Positions 11,348 through 24,014 of a stretch of 64,000 nucleotides of DNA are shown one piece after another. The stretch is from assembly GCF_051020765.1 (NCBI RefSeq), contig NC_134931.1, positions 19,236,810 through 19,300,809 of the forward strand, given 5' to 3'. Position 1 is the stretch's first letter; each line of letters opens with the position of its first letter. The translations under genes were made by a program, and so were the position numbers. The notes under the pieces are model-generated. The model was not told where the DNA came from and searched no databases. It worked only from the letters and a program-made list of their open reading frames with translations. This stretch comes from Lasioglossum baleicum. Taxonomy: Eukaryota > Arthropoda > Insecta > Hymenoptera > Halictidae.

Positions 11348-13483
11348 ATGAGTGGAAAAATGAGGGATAAAGATGTTGTACAAGCGGTAGTTCTTTCGGA
11401 AGATTTTGTAACAAATTTGACACCTATGCAAGATATATTTCCAAGTGTCTTAACGCCAATCATAAATGTACCACTTTTAGATTATTTAATCGAAACTCTG
11501 ATTAAGTGTGGAGTACAACAGTTGTTTCTTTATTGTAGCTGTCATATCGATTTAATAAAGAGTCATGTACATGTACATAAAAGAAAGTGGTCAGAAAAAA
11601 TACTAGTTAATCTAATTATATCGGAAGGATGCAGATCTTTGGGCGATGCTCTTAGAGATATCGATACGAAAGGTTCGATCCGTGGAAATTTTATACTGAT
11701 AAGGGGAGACACTTTTATTAACACGGATCTTACGAATGCTTTAAACAATCACTGTTCTAAACTGAAAAAAGACAAAGGAGCAACGATGACTATGTTGATG
11801 AGGAACATTGGCTCGACCAGCCATTCCTTATTAAGAAATGAAACATTTTTATTGGTTTCCGATAAAACCAATAATCAGGTTCTACACTACAGTAAATTAA
11901 GGTCCGACGAGAAGAAAGTGAAATTCGAATTGAGTTGGTTCTTGGAACATAACGAAGTTGAAATTAACACTGGCCACATGGATACCCATGTTTATCTATG
12001 TTCACCTTCCGTACTACCGCTGTTCTCCGATAATTTTGATTTTCAAGTAGGTTATTCGAGGTGTATCTTTTTCTATTGAGAGTTTGCTAATCAGATTCCT
12101 TTACAGCAATAATTTAGAAAACATTTTTTATACATATGGATTCTTACATATAGAATCGTCATTTGCCTAGTTGTCCTGTTAGTCGACGCTTTGAGAATCG
12201 TTCCGTGTTAACAAGTATTAAATAAAACGTATATACAATTTCAGACAATGGAAGACTTTATTCGAGGAGTGCTGATGAACGAAGAAATTTTGAATTCCCG
12301 TATTTATTGGCAACAATTGAATCCTGAAGATTATAGCTTACCGATCGTATCGTGGAACGCGTACCAGATTCTTAATCGTGATATTTTAAACAGGCATAGT
12401 TTTCCGCTTACGCTGAATTCTATTCCATTTCTAAACAATTTCATTCATATGCCGCGTAGCACTTACAAACACAGAAGCGCCTCGCTCGCTAAAGGTTGCA
12501 TTTTGAAGGAGGATAGCGTGCTCTGTGAGAACAGTATACTGGGAAGCGACACTTCTGTTACGAGATCTGTTATCGGTCAGAGTTGTTTAATAGGCTCTAA
12601 CGTAGAAATAAAAGATTCCTACGTATTGTCGGATGCTAAGATCGAAGATAACTCTACTATCACAAACAGTATAATATTTTCAAATTGTGTTATTAAACAG
12701 GCTGCTCGAATAAACAGATGTATAGTACGTCCTGGAACAAATGTCAATGACCAAACGGAATATGTCGATTCTATATTAGAGTCGAAAGACGATACAGTTA
12801 TCGTTAAAAGGATATCGGAGATTGACACGGATAGCGATTTTGAGTTCTTCAACGATTACCATGCAGAAGAATCCGACGATTATTCTAAAGACTATTCAAG
12901 CAGCAACGCAGGTTCCGAATGTAATTCGCCGATCCCAGACGATACCCACATCTTTCTATCCGAAGTTATCGATAGTTTATTAAGAGGTTTCCAAGACAAA
13001 CTAAATTGCGACAACTTAATTTTGGAAATAAACTCGTCAAGATACGCGTATGACGTTAGCATGAGCGAAGTAACGTATAACGTGATTAAAGCTATACTAA
13101 GTTTACCGATCCATTACCTTTCGGAAAAGAATGAAACTTTGAATAATCAAAACTATCAGCAACACTTGAGAATTATGGTGACTTATTTCGAACCAATCAT
13201 TTTAAACTACGTCAAAACAGAAGATGCTCAAGAAGACTGTTTACGTGCGATGGAAGAAGTTGCTACTTCGACCGAAGAATTATTACCATGTTTACAACAT
13301 TTATTACATCTTTTTTACGATAAAGACGTATTGTCGGAAGAAAAGATTTTGGAATGGTATAGATGCAGCGATTATGGTACAAACGAGATTCAGAATAATA
13401 AACTCATAGTCGCGGTAGAGCCGTTTATTCGATGGTTGGACGAAGCCGAAGAAGATTCTAGCGCAAGCGAAAGCGATGAATAA
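11348..13483 (+). CDS. eIF2Bepsilon: Translation initiation factor eIF2B subunit epsilon
   Basis: This is the catalytic subunit of the eIF2B complex that exchanges GDP for GTP on eIF2. Two coding exons, 11348-12046 and 12245-13483 (699 + 1239 nt), join at FDFQ|TMEDF, giving 645 residues (family about 670-720). Residues 1-230 form the nucleotidyltransferase-like domain (QAVVLSEDF, NVPLLDYLIETL). About 310-400 is the left-handed beta-helix with hexapeptide repeats (GCILKEDSVLCENSILG..). About 480-645 is the W2/eIF5C domain, ending in the acidic tail EEDSSASESDE that contacts eIF2. AATAAA motifs overlap the stop codon (13479-13488), so the 3' UTR may be very short. The start ATG precedes the conserved N-terminal strand. 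Confidence 0.95.
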
Positions 13484-13955
13484 ATAAAAATCGAAGTCTC
13501 GATTGTGTTTAATTAAATTTTAGATAAGACTGTATAAAATCTATACCTTTTAATCTCGGTATCACCTTGTTTACAACAAAAAATTCTTTTGAAAAAGTTT
13601 TCTCAAGTTTATTTAATGCTGGATTTGTTATTATTATTGTAGATTGAGATTGCATAAGCTATCACAAACACAATGTAAATATGTGTTTTTGTTAAAAACG
13701 CGCGTATGATTTACAGTCTTATTATTGCTTTCTCGAAAGAATACCTTTCAATGTAATATCGGACATTAAAATTAAAAGAGAAAATAAAAAACCTTTTATT
13801 TAATGTAATGTCTTTATTGTTGTATTAGTTTTTTTGTGGTAGTACACTTTGAGCAATAATACGGATCAAGTGTAAATAAATTATATTTTGTATATTATAA
13901 TTATAGCGTGTATTAACTATATAGTAACCTTATTAAAATTGTTTAAGTGGCATGT

Positions 13956-16900
13956 TTAAAAAGAGGAAATATATAAATGATTATTCTGTGGGGAAAACAG
14001 TATATCTGTTAAGTTGTGCCAAGCTTGGTGCCGATGATCTGGAAATTTAATTGCATCCAATGTTTTAATCGGGCTCCTTTGCTGTTACAACTTAATTCGA
14101 GTCCGCACCTAAATAATAACAATACGATGCATATGAATGCAATATAACATTTTAGTACAATAATGCTAATATAATAACTATTCTTATAATTTTACTAAAT
14201 CGTAAATTGTCGAACCCTTATTTTTGTAATAATAATTATCCTGTTACGTATAAATAGGTGTATATATGCGTTTTTGGTATCGTGTTTAAAAGAGCATTTT
14301 CATTTTATTTTATACACATTCTATGTTGTATTATATATCCCAGTCAACCAGGCCTGTCGAGGCAGAAATCGAGCCCAGCGTGCGGAGGCCACCTAACGGG
14401 CATTATACTGGCCGAACGTCGCTCGAAGCTGCTTGAAGCACACGATGGCTCGATTCTGGCGATGCCACATAAGCTACCCAGTCAGCACAGCCTGCCACCT
14501 GGCCCAGCCTGCAGATTACGGGCAACACAACGCTTGGAGCTGCTCGAGGCCCAGGCGGATCGATTTTGGACGGGCCCCTGCGCGCATACAACCTGCAGAA
14601 ACTCGAGCCCAGGGCCTGCAGGCCGGGCCGGGATTCAGCCTGTTCTTGAGAGAGCAGCACGGTCCCACTAATGTGGCCAATCAGGCCGATGCCGGTATAC
14701 AGGGCGGGTCGCATGAATGTGGCAGATGTTTTGAGGACGATTACTGCCTAGATTGATCTTTTATCTGGCGTTCTTGACTACTGAAAAAACCCGTGTTTGT
14801 TTTATCACGAAATGAGAACGCGAATCCCGCACCCTTACAAATGGGCAGACTACCGGTCCGGCCTGCAGGCCCTGGGCTCGAGTTTCTGCAGGTGGTATGC
14901 GCGCAGTGGCGCGCACAGGGGCGCGCACAGGGGCCCGGCCAAAATAGAGCCGGTGTGCTATCTGGGTAGCGTCGGCTCGTATTCTTGCTTCGGCACCATC
15001 TCGGCACAAGCTGCCTTTGACATGCTCGCTCCATTTTAAGAGAGCAGCACAGTCCCTAGCTTTAGGGACCGTTTTACGTTTTGCATCAATTGCAAGAGAT
15101 AGAAACTAAATTGAATGTTATTTCTTCCCTCTTAACCCCTTGCCGTACCATTTTCTTTACAGTTGCATTGATCACAACGTCTTTATGCAAAAAATTTTGC
15201 TAAAATTAGGGACCGTGCTGTCCTCTTAGGCTGCGCTCACAGTGGCTCCGATATCGGCCGATTTGGTCGACGTCCGACGCATCTGTCTCTTTTTTCGAGC
15301 GCGCGAAAAAGAGACACAACGTCGGCGAATCGGCCGATATCGGAGTCACTGTGAGCGCAGCCTAAAAATGTTGCCGAGGCAAGAATACAAGCCCACGCGA
15401 GCTTATGTGCCACGGCCCGAATCTAGCATTTTTGATTTTGATTACTGGGTTATATTATTTTTATCAAGGTAATCGTTATTCTTGCCGAAGTCCTTGTCCC
15501 ACACTGTAACGTGAAATGCGAGTTTTCTAAGATCTGTCAATCGGGTACTAAAAATGAATTCTTCGTTCCATTTTGGATTTAAGATTTTCCACTTGACTGT
15601 TGTATTCTGTGAATTGCTATGATTCTCTCCGACATGAACTTTCTGCCCGTGATACGTGCAATCGAATAGTCGAAGACACGTTGTTTTTGATTGTTCGTTA
15701 GATTTCCTATAAGGCACAACTTGACATTTGGGTCGAAAAATCCATTGCTATCCTTTGGAAGTAAGTTTGCAGCTTGTTGAACCGTCAATGCTCTGCGTCT
15801 TGTACAATAACGTAGAGTCACTTCGATCTTTCCCCATCCACTGGAAAACACACCCCATGCGGCTTCGTCGTTGTCCACCTATGTCAACGTCGAGCTCTTA
15901 TATCGTATTAGTGTCTGCAATAATGTAAGTCAAGTCGGCCGTCGCGAAAATTTCAAGGCACGATAGAATAATAATGAGACATTAGAATAATGCTTGCTCC
16001 AAACGCGAAGAAGAACAATTTATATAAACTGTAGTATACTATAAATATAAATTAGCGATCCTCAACCTATGGGCCCCGAGAAACGAAATATAAAATATAT
16101 ATATATATGGTATACAATATCTTACGCCTTACACCAAGATCGAGGAAGCGGTGAATTTATACAATTGTTTGAAAAAGTTCTCGTAGAATGTATTGTTACG
16201 AGTTCGAGAATTAATCGAAGATAAATAACAGCAGATAGAGCTATCGATAGCCCATTTTATTTAGAATCGTTAATTTTACATTTCTTCATATGTTCAATGT
16301 GAGAAGAATGGAAAATGAAATTGTAGTATTTAGTGCAAGGTTATCTGAAACGCTTTCGATAAAAATATACAGAACGTTGCTATAATATGCAATGGCTTTA
16401 GTCAACGAAGTTGTTAAAAATTTGATAAGATGTATGTACCACGTATGTACCATTAGAAACGAATGCGTTGGGTCGCGTGACAACAGGCTTGAGAAATGCT
16501 GCTAGAAATATTGGGTACTGCCAAGGGATAAAATAGCAAGAACTAGATTGAGAGATTTTCGGGTTCTCGCACACCTCTAGCAATAACCGCAATACTTGAA
16601 ATCATTTACGTTCAATGCGTAACACGTATAGAAGAAAAAGAGGAAATTGATTGTACATACTGGATAATAATCTTGTAATGGGACATTATAATGTTTTGTT
16701 TGACGGGGTTGTAACTCGTGCAGGGGAAACCTAGCTTCTCCTAGAAAGTCTTGGCCTGCCGGATCGTCCTGGAGTATCAGAATGTGTAGCGTTTTGCCAT
16801 TCCATATCTGTCACGAAACAATCATTAATTTCTCGCGTTCCCTATATCATCGATACGTTCGACACAATTCTTGTGTCGTATTAGTGTACAGAATTTGCAT

Positions 16901-19900
16901 TGTTCGTACGTCTGTTTCTGTCGTTCCATAAAAGTTTAGAGTCTCGTTGAATTCCGGATTCCGCGTTTTGCGAATCGTCTTTGTCCGGAGACGTTTCGTA
17001 CTCGCAACTAGGTCTACCGGTAATATGTTCAGTTTGCAGAACGGATCGGCGAGACCATGAATGTCCATTGGTCGCAAGTCTCGTGCTCGTTCCACTTTGC
17101 ACTGGAGGCACTGAACCGCTGGGTCGTATCGCAAGGAGATTTCTAGAGTTCCATAACTTTGCTCCACCCCTACGGAACCGTATATATAGTACCGTTAAGC
17201 TTTAAGCGTGTATTCAATTATACGCATACGTATCAAAAGTATTGGGCTGTTTCTATGTATGCATATAGATATGCGCGAAAACCCGAAAATCCTGGTTAGG
17301 ACGGATATGCAGTTGGGACTCCGGAGAATCCCGAATCAAATTTCGGGTTCTCGCCCACCTCTGGCGACAATACGATACAAGCTAGTATAGAAAAGACAAA
17401 GTATATTCTGCTTCGTTATAGAATTATTGTTCTACTCACCGTGCTCCGACATTTGCAGGCGCGACGAGTCGATTCGATTGTTGCTGCGCGGGTTCTCGTT
17501 TTCTAAGCAAGATCGATTTACGTCCTGACCCATGCGTTTCTCTATGATTTGAACGTGTTCTAGTATTTGTTCCGTTGGAATGATTGTCGTTCCCAGTTCC
17601 GTTGGAACCGTTGACGAGTTCCGTCTGCAATGCGTTAATCGATATATCAGCTAAACTTCTACTCTTTTGTTTATCATTCTTACGTACCTGAGAGATTGTA
17701 CCTGTGAGTTTTTTAATTGATTGTACGAGTTGAACTCTATTCTACGAGTATCGTTATTCCCGTCGTTAGGATTGTTCGATTTCTTCGCTTTTTCATTCAC
17801 AATCTCATCCTCGAAGGACACGCGTTGCTCGAGTTGAGGCTCTTGGCTGGTTTTACCATTTGTTCGCAATCGCGGGCTCGCAACCGAGGAAGTCGGTGAA
17901 ACACGACTGCATTGCGATGTAATTGAAAGAGTAGACCTATCTAATCGATCTGAACATTCTTCACGATTATTAACCGATGATAAATCGTTGGATCGTTGTC
18001 CCGGTGATGTTTTCGATACGCTGCTAGTCGATTGAACAGAATTCGAGAATGGCGAAAGCCGCGTTACTTCTTCGTCCGAAGAAGAATCATGGGGATCTGT
18101 TAATTCTAGAGATTTATTTCCCCCAACTGTCCAAGTCATCTGTTTGTGACCTATCCGCGACCATCCTCGCTCCTGTTATGTATCGATACGTTTGATTAGT
18201 CGATCGATCGCTTATTGCCAAAGGTGTGCGAGAACTTGAAAATCTCGGCCTTGATCTCGAATCAAATTCTCGACATGGCCAAACCGAAATCTGCGTCAAA
18301 ATCAAAGAACTTTCGATAGAAATGAGATAGAGCGACGAAATTTTTTCAAATGAAAGCTGAAACTTTGCAGAATATGGGATAATTATGGAGATTGTGGTAC
18401 GAACGTTTTTTAACCTTGAAAGAATTCGTTAAATTTGCACAATTTCAAGAAAACTGTGGTTTTTCCAATACCACGCGCGGAAAAAAATTTTTATTAACAT
18501 GCGACACATCACTTCCCGTAGATTTTTTCATGCTGATTTTAAGTAAACGTTCAAATACTTCATTATGATTATTTTTAATTTGTTTTATATATAAGAATAC
18601 AATATTCCTTCACACAAACTAGGGAGTTACCAAATCATTTCAACGAAAAAATGATTTCATAAGTTGTGTTCACAAAAATCGATTTCTTGCAAAATCCTGA
18701 GGTCGTAGACAAATTTTGAAACCAGATTTGAAATCAGCGTGAAAAAATCTACGGGAAATGATGTGTCGCATGTTAAAAAAAAATTTTTTCCGCGCGTGGT
18801 ATTGGAAAAACCACAATTTTCTTGAAATTGTGCAGGTTTAACGAATTCTTTCAAGGTTAAAAAAACGTTCGTACCACAATCTCCATAATTATTCCAAATT
18901 CTGCTAAGTTTCAGCTTTCATTTAAAAAAATTTCATCGCTCTATCTCATTTCTGTCGAAAGTTCTTTGATTTTGACACAGATTTCGTCGGTTTGGCCCAT
19001 AGTGCGACGCGACGGTTTCAAATTCTCGCACAGCTCTGTTTATCGTGTCAAGTATAAACTTATACAGTCGAAGTATGTACCTTTTTCTCGGGCAGAATAT
19101 ACTTTGGCATTCCTTTGATAAACCAAGCGCCGCTTTTTTTCCACATTTCTCTGGTCTCCGCGCATATCCGACAAAGAAATTGCTTTTGACTGTTATTCGA
19201 ACGTCTGACGATACGTTGCATAGTCGTTTTATCCAATACGCTTTTCGTCGAAGCTGTGTTTTGAAATGCCGGATTAAGTTCGGTGGTTTCTATGCCACAT
19301 TTCTGACATATGTATTTACGACAGTCCTTGCAAAGATTCGGTGTCGCACCGAGGACAGCCCCAAATTTTTCACTACAGAGAGCACAGGAACATACGCAAT
19401 GCGCGCTATTTGAACAACGGCTGCTACAGTTTCGTCTCTCGTTCATTCTTGTTCCCGTAACAATGCAAACGTTACGTTTCATGTTCTCCAGTCTCTCTAC
19501 TAATCTACCGATTCGTTCTTGTTCCGACAGGTCCAAGGCTTCGGCTCTTTGGATCACCTAAAATATTAATAAAGAAAACAACATCTATAGAAATATTTGT
19601 CCAGTCAGTACATATTTTATTATGGTTGCAATCTTGAAAGATTTTTTATTTTTTACCAACGGATAAGTACGCGCTTACCTCTATGATCGCTTGTTGTTCG
19701 TCTTCGGACAAGACAAACGATTGTGCGCAACGATTCGAAGCAGCAGCGTAAGAATTCGAATAATTACCCCATTTTGAATCTAGAGCACCAGTTTTCACAG
19801 ACCATCCTATGCGTAATCTAATTATAGAAGAAAATAAGCATATTTAGACGCAAACTAAAATATGAATACGCGTATATGTATGTATCTTATTTATTTCTAC

Positions 19901-19984
19901 TCACTTTGCTCTCAATGCCAAATGACGATCATTTGGACAAACCCATCTGGTTCCTCTACCTGGATCTTTTGCTGTGATGTCCAT
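13956..19984 (-). CDS. Rph: Rabphilin with disrupted C2B domain
   Basis: Rabphilin binds Rab3/Rab27-GTP on secretory vesicles and membranes through C2 domains. Clean exons: 19984-19905, 19817-19679, 19557-19081, 18139-17688, 17624-17440, 17169-16910 and 16807-16661; all junctions are GT-AG and phases agree (580 codons). The N-terminus has the Rab-binding helix (DRHLALRAKLRIGWSVK) and an FYVE-type zinc finger with eight Cys (131, 134, 149, 152, 157, 160, 202, 205) and the SGAWF effector motif (215-219). A Ser-rich linker follows, then C2A (about 445-580; GTLEISLRYD, DIHGLADPFCKL). C2B begins in exon 15878 onward but changes frame inside; see the separate entry. As read, the frame ends at 15579, giving about 679 residues with an aberrant tail. 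Confidence 0.85.
14339..15449. mobile_element. CCC...GGG family element, copy C, with nested MITE
   Basis: It starts CCCAGTCAACCAGGCCTG and ends ATTACTGGG, lies inside the last intron of rabphilin, and is flanked by TTATAT-rich sequence. Both ends match copy B (5459-5772) in the opposite orientation. It is larger (1,111 bp) because of internal rearranged repeats (e.g. two GGCCTGCAGGCC-type blocks in inverse orientation at 14610 and 14860) and a second, nested palindrome at 15229-15363. GC content is well above its surroundings. Several overlapping open frames exist but none resembles a transposase. Confidence 0.75.
15229..15363. mobile_element. Nested TA-flanked palindromic MITE
   Basis: Arms of about 37 bp (GGCTGCGCTCACAGTGGCTC... 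and its inverse) are flanked by TA on both sides, the target of Tc1/mariner-type insertion. The centre carries a second hairpin (TCTCTTTTT..AAAAAGAGA). It has no coding capacity and is inserted inside copy C. Confidence 0.75.
17272..17364. repeat. Small foldback element in rabphilin intron
   Basis: Arms GCGCGAAAACCCGAAA (17274-17289) and its near-inverse (17341-17357) enclose about 50 bp. The outer sequence TTCTCGC(A/C)CACCTCT recurs at about 16567 and, diverged, at 18222 and 19025, so a related element family was inserted several times into this gene. Confidence 0.6.
18222..19036. mobile_element. Long foldback element in rabphilin intron
   Basis: Two arms of about 265 bp (18277-18540 and 18731-18997) are inverted copies with only scattered mismatches and enclose about 190 bp. 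The outermost ends, TGTGCGAGAACTTGA at left and its near-inverse TTCAAATTCTCGCACA at right, form terminal inverted repeats. It has no transposase. It occupies most of the intron between exons 3 and 4, so the pre-mRNA would form a long double-stranded hairpin. Confidence 0.85.
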
Positions 19985-22900
19985 AGCGATTAGTGAGAAA
20001 GAGATTAATGAAACCCTTAGATCATTTTAAATATACTATGAACATTGTGTAATGTAGTTTATCCTACGAAAAATGAAAATACGTAAAAATAAATGAAAGC
20101 ACGATTATAAAACACATTATTAATCGAAACAATAACAAATGTTAAAATGTATAACTGCGGTAAACTATTATTGCTTTAACATTATTCTTCCTCGAAAGTG
20201 AATTTTTTTCATGTAAAATCTTGTTGTAATTACTTGATTAATCTAAACTACGTTTCAAAAAATCCATGCAATTTAAAGCACAAAAAGTAAGAATAGATAT
20301 ATGTCATCTTAAATTATTTTCATCTTGGAAAATAATATTTATTATATGATATAATAAAAGTGTATATAATATGAGTTGTTTAAACTATAGTCGCTTCATT
20401 AGACTCGATATTCCTTGAAATGGTCGTCGCTGATATCATTCCTCGCCGCAAAAAGCATTTCCTCTTTCCCGCATATTGGAATTTCTTGATAGACGCAAAT
20501 TAACGAGATTTTTACGATTTGTTCCAACTTCCAACGTTTACTTTAGCTAATTATTTTTCAACAATTAAGCGCTTCCAGACAGGAAAATTGCGGCACATTA
20601 ATTTTGGTTGTTTTATCGATAAGAATATACGCGTATAGTAAAGTATCCAAATACGCGCATGATTATATGTACGTATACATTATACATAATACATGTAGTA
20701 TGTATATACGTGAGTGTAATGAATACTTTAATCAAGATTATTATTTATATCGTATACATCTTATATTATTTTTTATATCTATATACAGTCAGCGGCAATA
20801 ATAAGTGGACACCCTTAAAAATCGCATAACTTTTCAGAAATTGGTCCAAAGGACTTGAATTTTTTTAAGATGTTAGACCGGCTAGTTCGCTAGAGAATAA
20901 GTAAACAAAAATTTATTACGATTGCAATTGGTAGGAATTATACAAAATCTTAAAAAATGATGTTTTGTCAACTTTTTTATCTGGGCCTGTAACGATAATT
21001 TAAAAAATGCGTTTTATAGATTTCGGTAACTTTATATGCATACCGAAAATTTCATCGAAATCGGCCAACATTGCAATGAGCTACAAACGTTTAATTGCAA
21101 TCGTAATAAATTTTTGTTTACTTATTCTCTAGCGAACTAGCCGGTCTAACATCTTAGAAAAATTCAAGTCCTTTGGACCAATTTCTAAAAAGTTATACAA
21201 TTTTTAATGCAATTTTTGTCCACTTATTATTGCCGCTTTCCAGCGTTCCAAAAAAATTCGTATTTACGCATGTGCACATATGAATAATTATGTAAAACCT
21301 ATCGTTTTATGAAAATTCAATGGTTTCCCGTATAAGATATCAATTGAATAAAATAGTCTGCACAAGATAAAATTAGATTGCGTATATATATGTTATCGGT
21401 GCGAAATAATGCAGGAAAATCCTGTGTAATCTTTTCGGGACAAATGCTGTTTCTACTACAATTCATTAGACGCATATGCGCGATTGTGTTTTCATATTTA
21501 ATATAGAATTTTTGTGAAGGTTTATCCGAAAAATGGTGTACATAGTTCGAGAAAACAGCTTCCATTCGGGACAGAAGCGCAACAAGTACCCGTATTTTAT
21601 TCGTATCTTCATCATTTAAGTTTCTAAAAGGAGACTGTCTATATTTGCACATAATCGATATTGCAATGATTCTTGCGTCGAGGCTTATTTTCTTATTACG
21701 GGATAACTTGAATAGTTCGAGAACCTACGGGAATATCTTCTATTCTACTAGTACAGAAGATACTGTATATATATTTTAACGAATTCTAAGCCGGAGGGAT
21801 GCTATCTTTGCGATCGGGAAAAATGATTTTCCTAAATTACACGACAGTAATATGTATATGCATAGAAAATTAATGAAGGAAACGATAATCTATACATATT
21901 ATGATACATCTTATCGATGGAATAATGGTCTCGTGTAAAATTGTTGTATCGTGTATGACTGTATGATATTGTACAGTCGTCGCAAAAAAAGGGAAAACGT
22001 TGAAAAGTGGTTGGCCGGAAAGGGCGAGGAAGGGATGGATAGTTGGCAATCGGACTCGGACTCGGACGCGTGGCAGTATAGTAGCACCAAGTGGCACTAT
22101 GGTCGTACAGTCGTACAGTGACTGGAAAAAAATGAGCGCGAAAGTCCTACGCTGAAGGGCGATCAATCGGAACTTGCGACACGCCGACACTCGACACGTA
22201 TCTACCATCAATAACTGATGCGTTGCATTGCAAGCGTTTCATCCGATCGTACAAAATCGTAAAAAATGAAAAACCAGCGCGTAACGACTCTATTTAGCCT
22301 ACGAGTTATCGTTAATTAAGCTATTCTATACATAAATGATCGCACAAGAAAAAAATCATTCGACATCAGCTACAACAGAAATCATTATCATAAAGAACGA
22401 AGCGACGACTTTCGAGACTCCTTCGAAAAAAAAGCAGCGGACATACGTTGCGATCGGGAAGCTTTTACCTTCTCGGTTAATAGAATTTGTTTATCAATCC
22501 GACTGCTAATGCGAGGCACAAGCGACAGGATTTTTCTTATTACGAGCGAACAGTCGTTTCGAGTAATTTGTGTGTCTACTTACGAGATTTGTGAACCTCT
22601 TCTGTCATGTGAGTTTTAATTGAAAAGCAAGCAGTCGCACCGAACTGTATAATTATCGAATTGGCTGGTAGGCTGTTCGACGGTCACCGTCGTAAACGAT
22701 TATGTGTTTGCTAATGCCGAAACAGCTCGCAGGATGTGACTCGCGTGGAGGACAGAGGACAGAGCACAGAGTGGCACACAGCACAGAGCTATACTTGCCA
22801 CGCTATCAGCAAGCCGACAAGTGGGTGCTATGGGTGCTATGTATTATCGCAGAAACTAGCCTACGACTCCACTTCTCTTTCGATACAGGCGCAAGGCGCA

Positions 22901-24014
22901 AGAGGGATGCGTGGCATGCGTGCGATTCACAGGGATGTATCTAGGAAATTCTTCCGCGAGAATATATCTAATTGTAAGATTTCACAACTAGGTTCGAACA
23001 TTATTCGCGAATCATTCAGAAAATTATTTAGAAAATGATTGTTCGAATAACTTTTACTGCTTCGACCAAATGCATGTATTACAATATGGATATTTCTTCG
23101 GAGAAATGTTTAAAGCAAGAACAATTCAAATAAAACTGCTTTCATGTTATTTATATTATTGTATAATAATAAATTCACTGAAATCATTGATTTATTTTCC
23201 AAATCAAATAATGTACCTAGAACTGACCAACGCTATAAATCTTTGATATGTCCGAATTAATTAAGTAAATAAACAAGTTATTCAGAATTTTAGCAATAAA
23301 AAAATTCGAATAATTTATCTATCTATCTATATATGTATTTATTACCTCTCCCAGCATATAATTATAGAAGATTCGGATTAAAAGAACGTCGCGTAAGTAA
23401 ATTATATTTATAGTTAAAAAGGTGTCGTGTAATATTATGTTCAATAAAAATTGAATTAGAAAAACATTGTATAAAAAGCCACGATGTTAATATATTTAAT
23501 GTCTGAGCAATTATTTCGATTATACGCTAATAACAATAAACATAATTGAAAACGCCGTATCGAGAAAAATGTATGTCCTTGTCCTATATTGCAATTATTG
23601 ACGTGCTATGCTTTGTAGCCGTTGCGTCGGCTGAATCTTACGTGTATGTATACATATACGTCAGATATCAAAAGAATTTAGCCGACTAAAGTTCTCAAGC
23701 TTTTAGATCGAGAGATACTAAATTTTATATGAATTTTAACGAATCTTTCGTAGTTTAAAAAGTTCACTTTTTTGTTTATAGAAAAAGGTACTTAAAAATG
23801 TCGACGATTAAGTAGGTAGGTGTAATTAAATAAGAAATGAGAAATCGTGTTACTTGATGTACTAAATTATGCTCTATATTACATTATAATTAAGTGTTAC
23901 ATATCTAATTTCTTTTGTAACGCATATTTACATCTTTTTCTTATAAATGTGCACATTGTATAATTAATGAATTAATTAACTATCGATCGAGTTTCAATTA
24001 TTTTGTATACACCG
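19985..24014. other. Upstream region of rabphilin
   Basis: Four kb separate the rabphilin start from the RMND1 stop. It should contain the rabphilin promoter and any 5' UTR exons. GC-richer sequence at 22000-22230 and 22640-22940 (including a CGGACT triple repeat at about 22046) is a candidate promoter area. A foldback element lies at 20786-21240. No coding exon was recognised; open frames at 21317-21652, 21870-22211 and 22702-23038 look like chance. Confidence 0.45.
20786..21240. mobile_element. Foldback MITE, mariner/Tc1-like ends
   Basis: Arms of about 140 bp (20792-20929 and 21093-21236), inverted with few differences, begin GCGGCAATAATAAGTGGACA. The left edge follows TA and CAGT, as in Tc1-like elements. 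About 160 bp separate the arms and no transposase is present. Confidence 0.8.

Larger units (their letters stand above)
13956..15878 (-). pseudogene. Degraded C2B exons of rabphilin
   Basis: Exon 15878 down to about 15459 encodes C2B in two frames: GKIEVTLRY...LLPKDSNGFFDPNVKL in the first, then NTTVKWKILNPKWNEEF and VWDKDFGKNNDYL in another, so a frameshift lies near 15620-15715. The usual 'LTVxVxxAANL' strand is two residues short (LTVQQAANL). The expected donor after DYL reads CTTG|ATAAAA, a G-to-A change at +1. The last exon, 14108 to 13956, still shows SKGARLKHWMQL and KFPDHRHQAWHNL, but a net 4-nt loss near 14042-14053 puts them in different frames. A 1.1-kb transposable element sits in the intron between. 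Either the 3' end is pseudogenised or the assembly has several errors here. Confidence 0.7.

Noticed and set aside
14258..15039. Several overlapping frames of 80-137 codons on both strands
   Set aside because: All lie inside the GC-rich transposable element copy C, overlap each other and lack transposase motifs.
21317..23038. Frames at 21317-21652, 21870-22211 and 22702-23038
   Set aside because: No domain, no hydrophobic signal of note, no supporting splice sites; upstream region of rabphilin.
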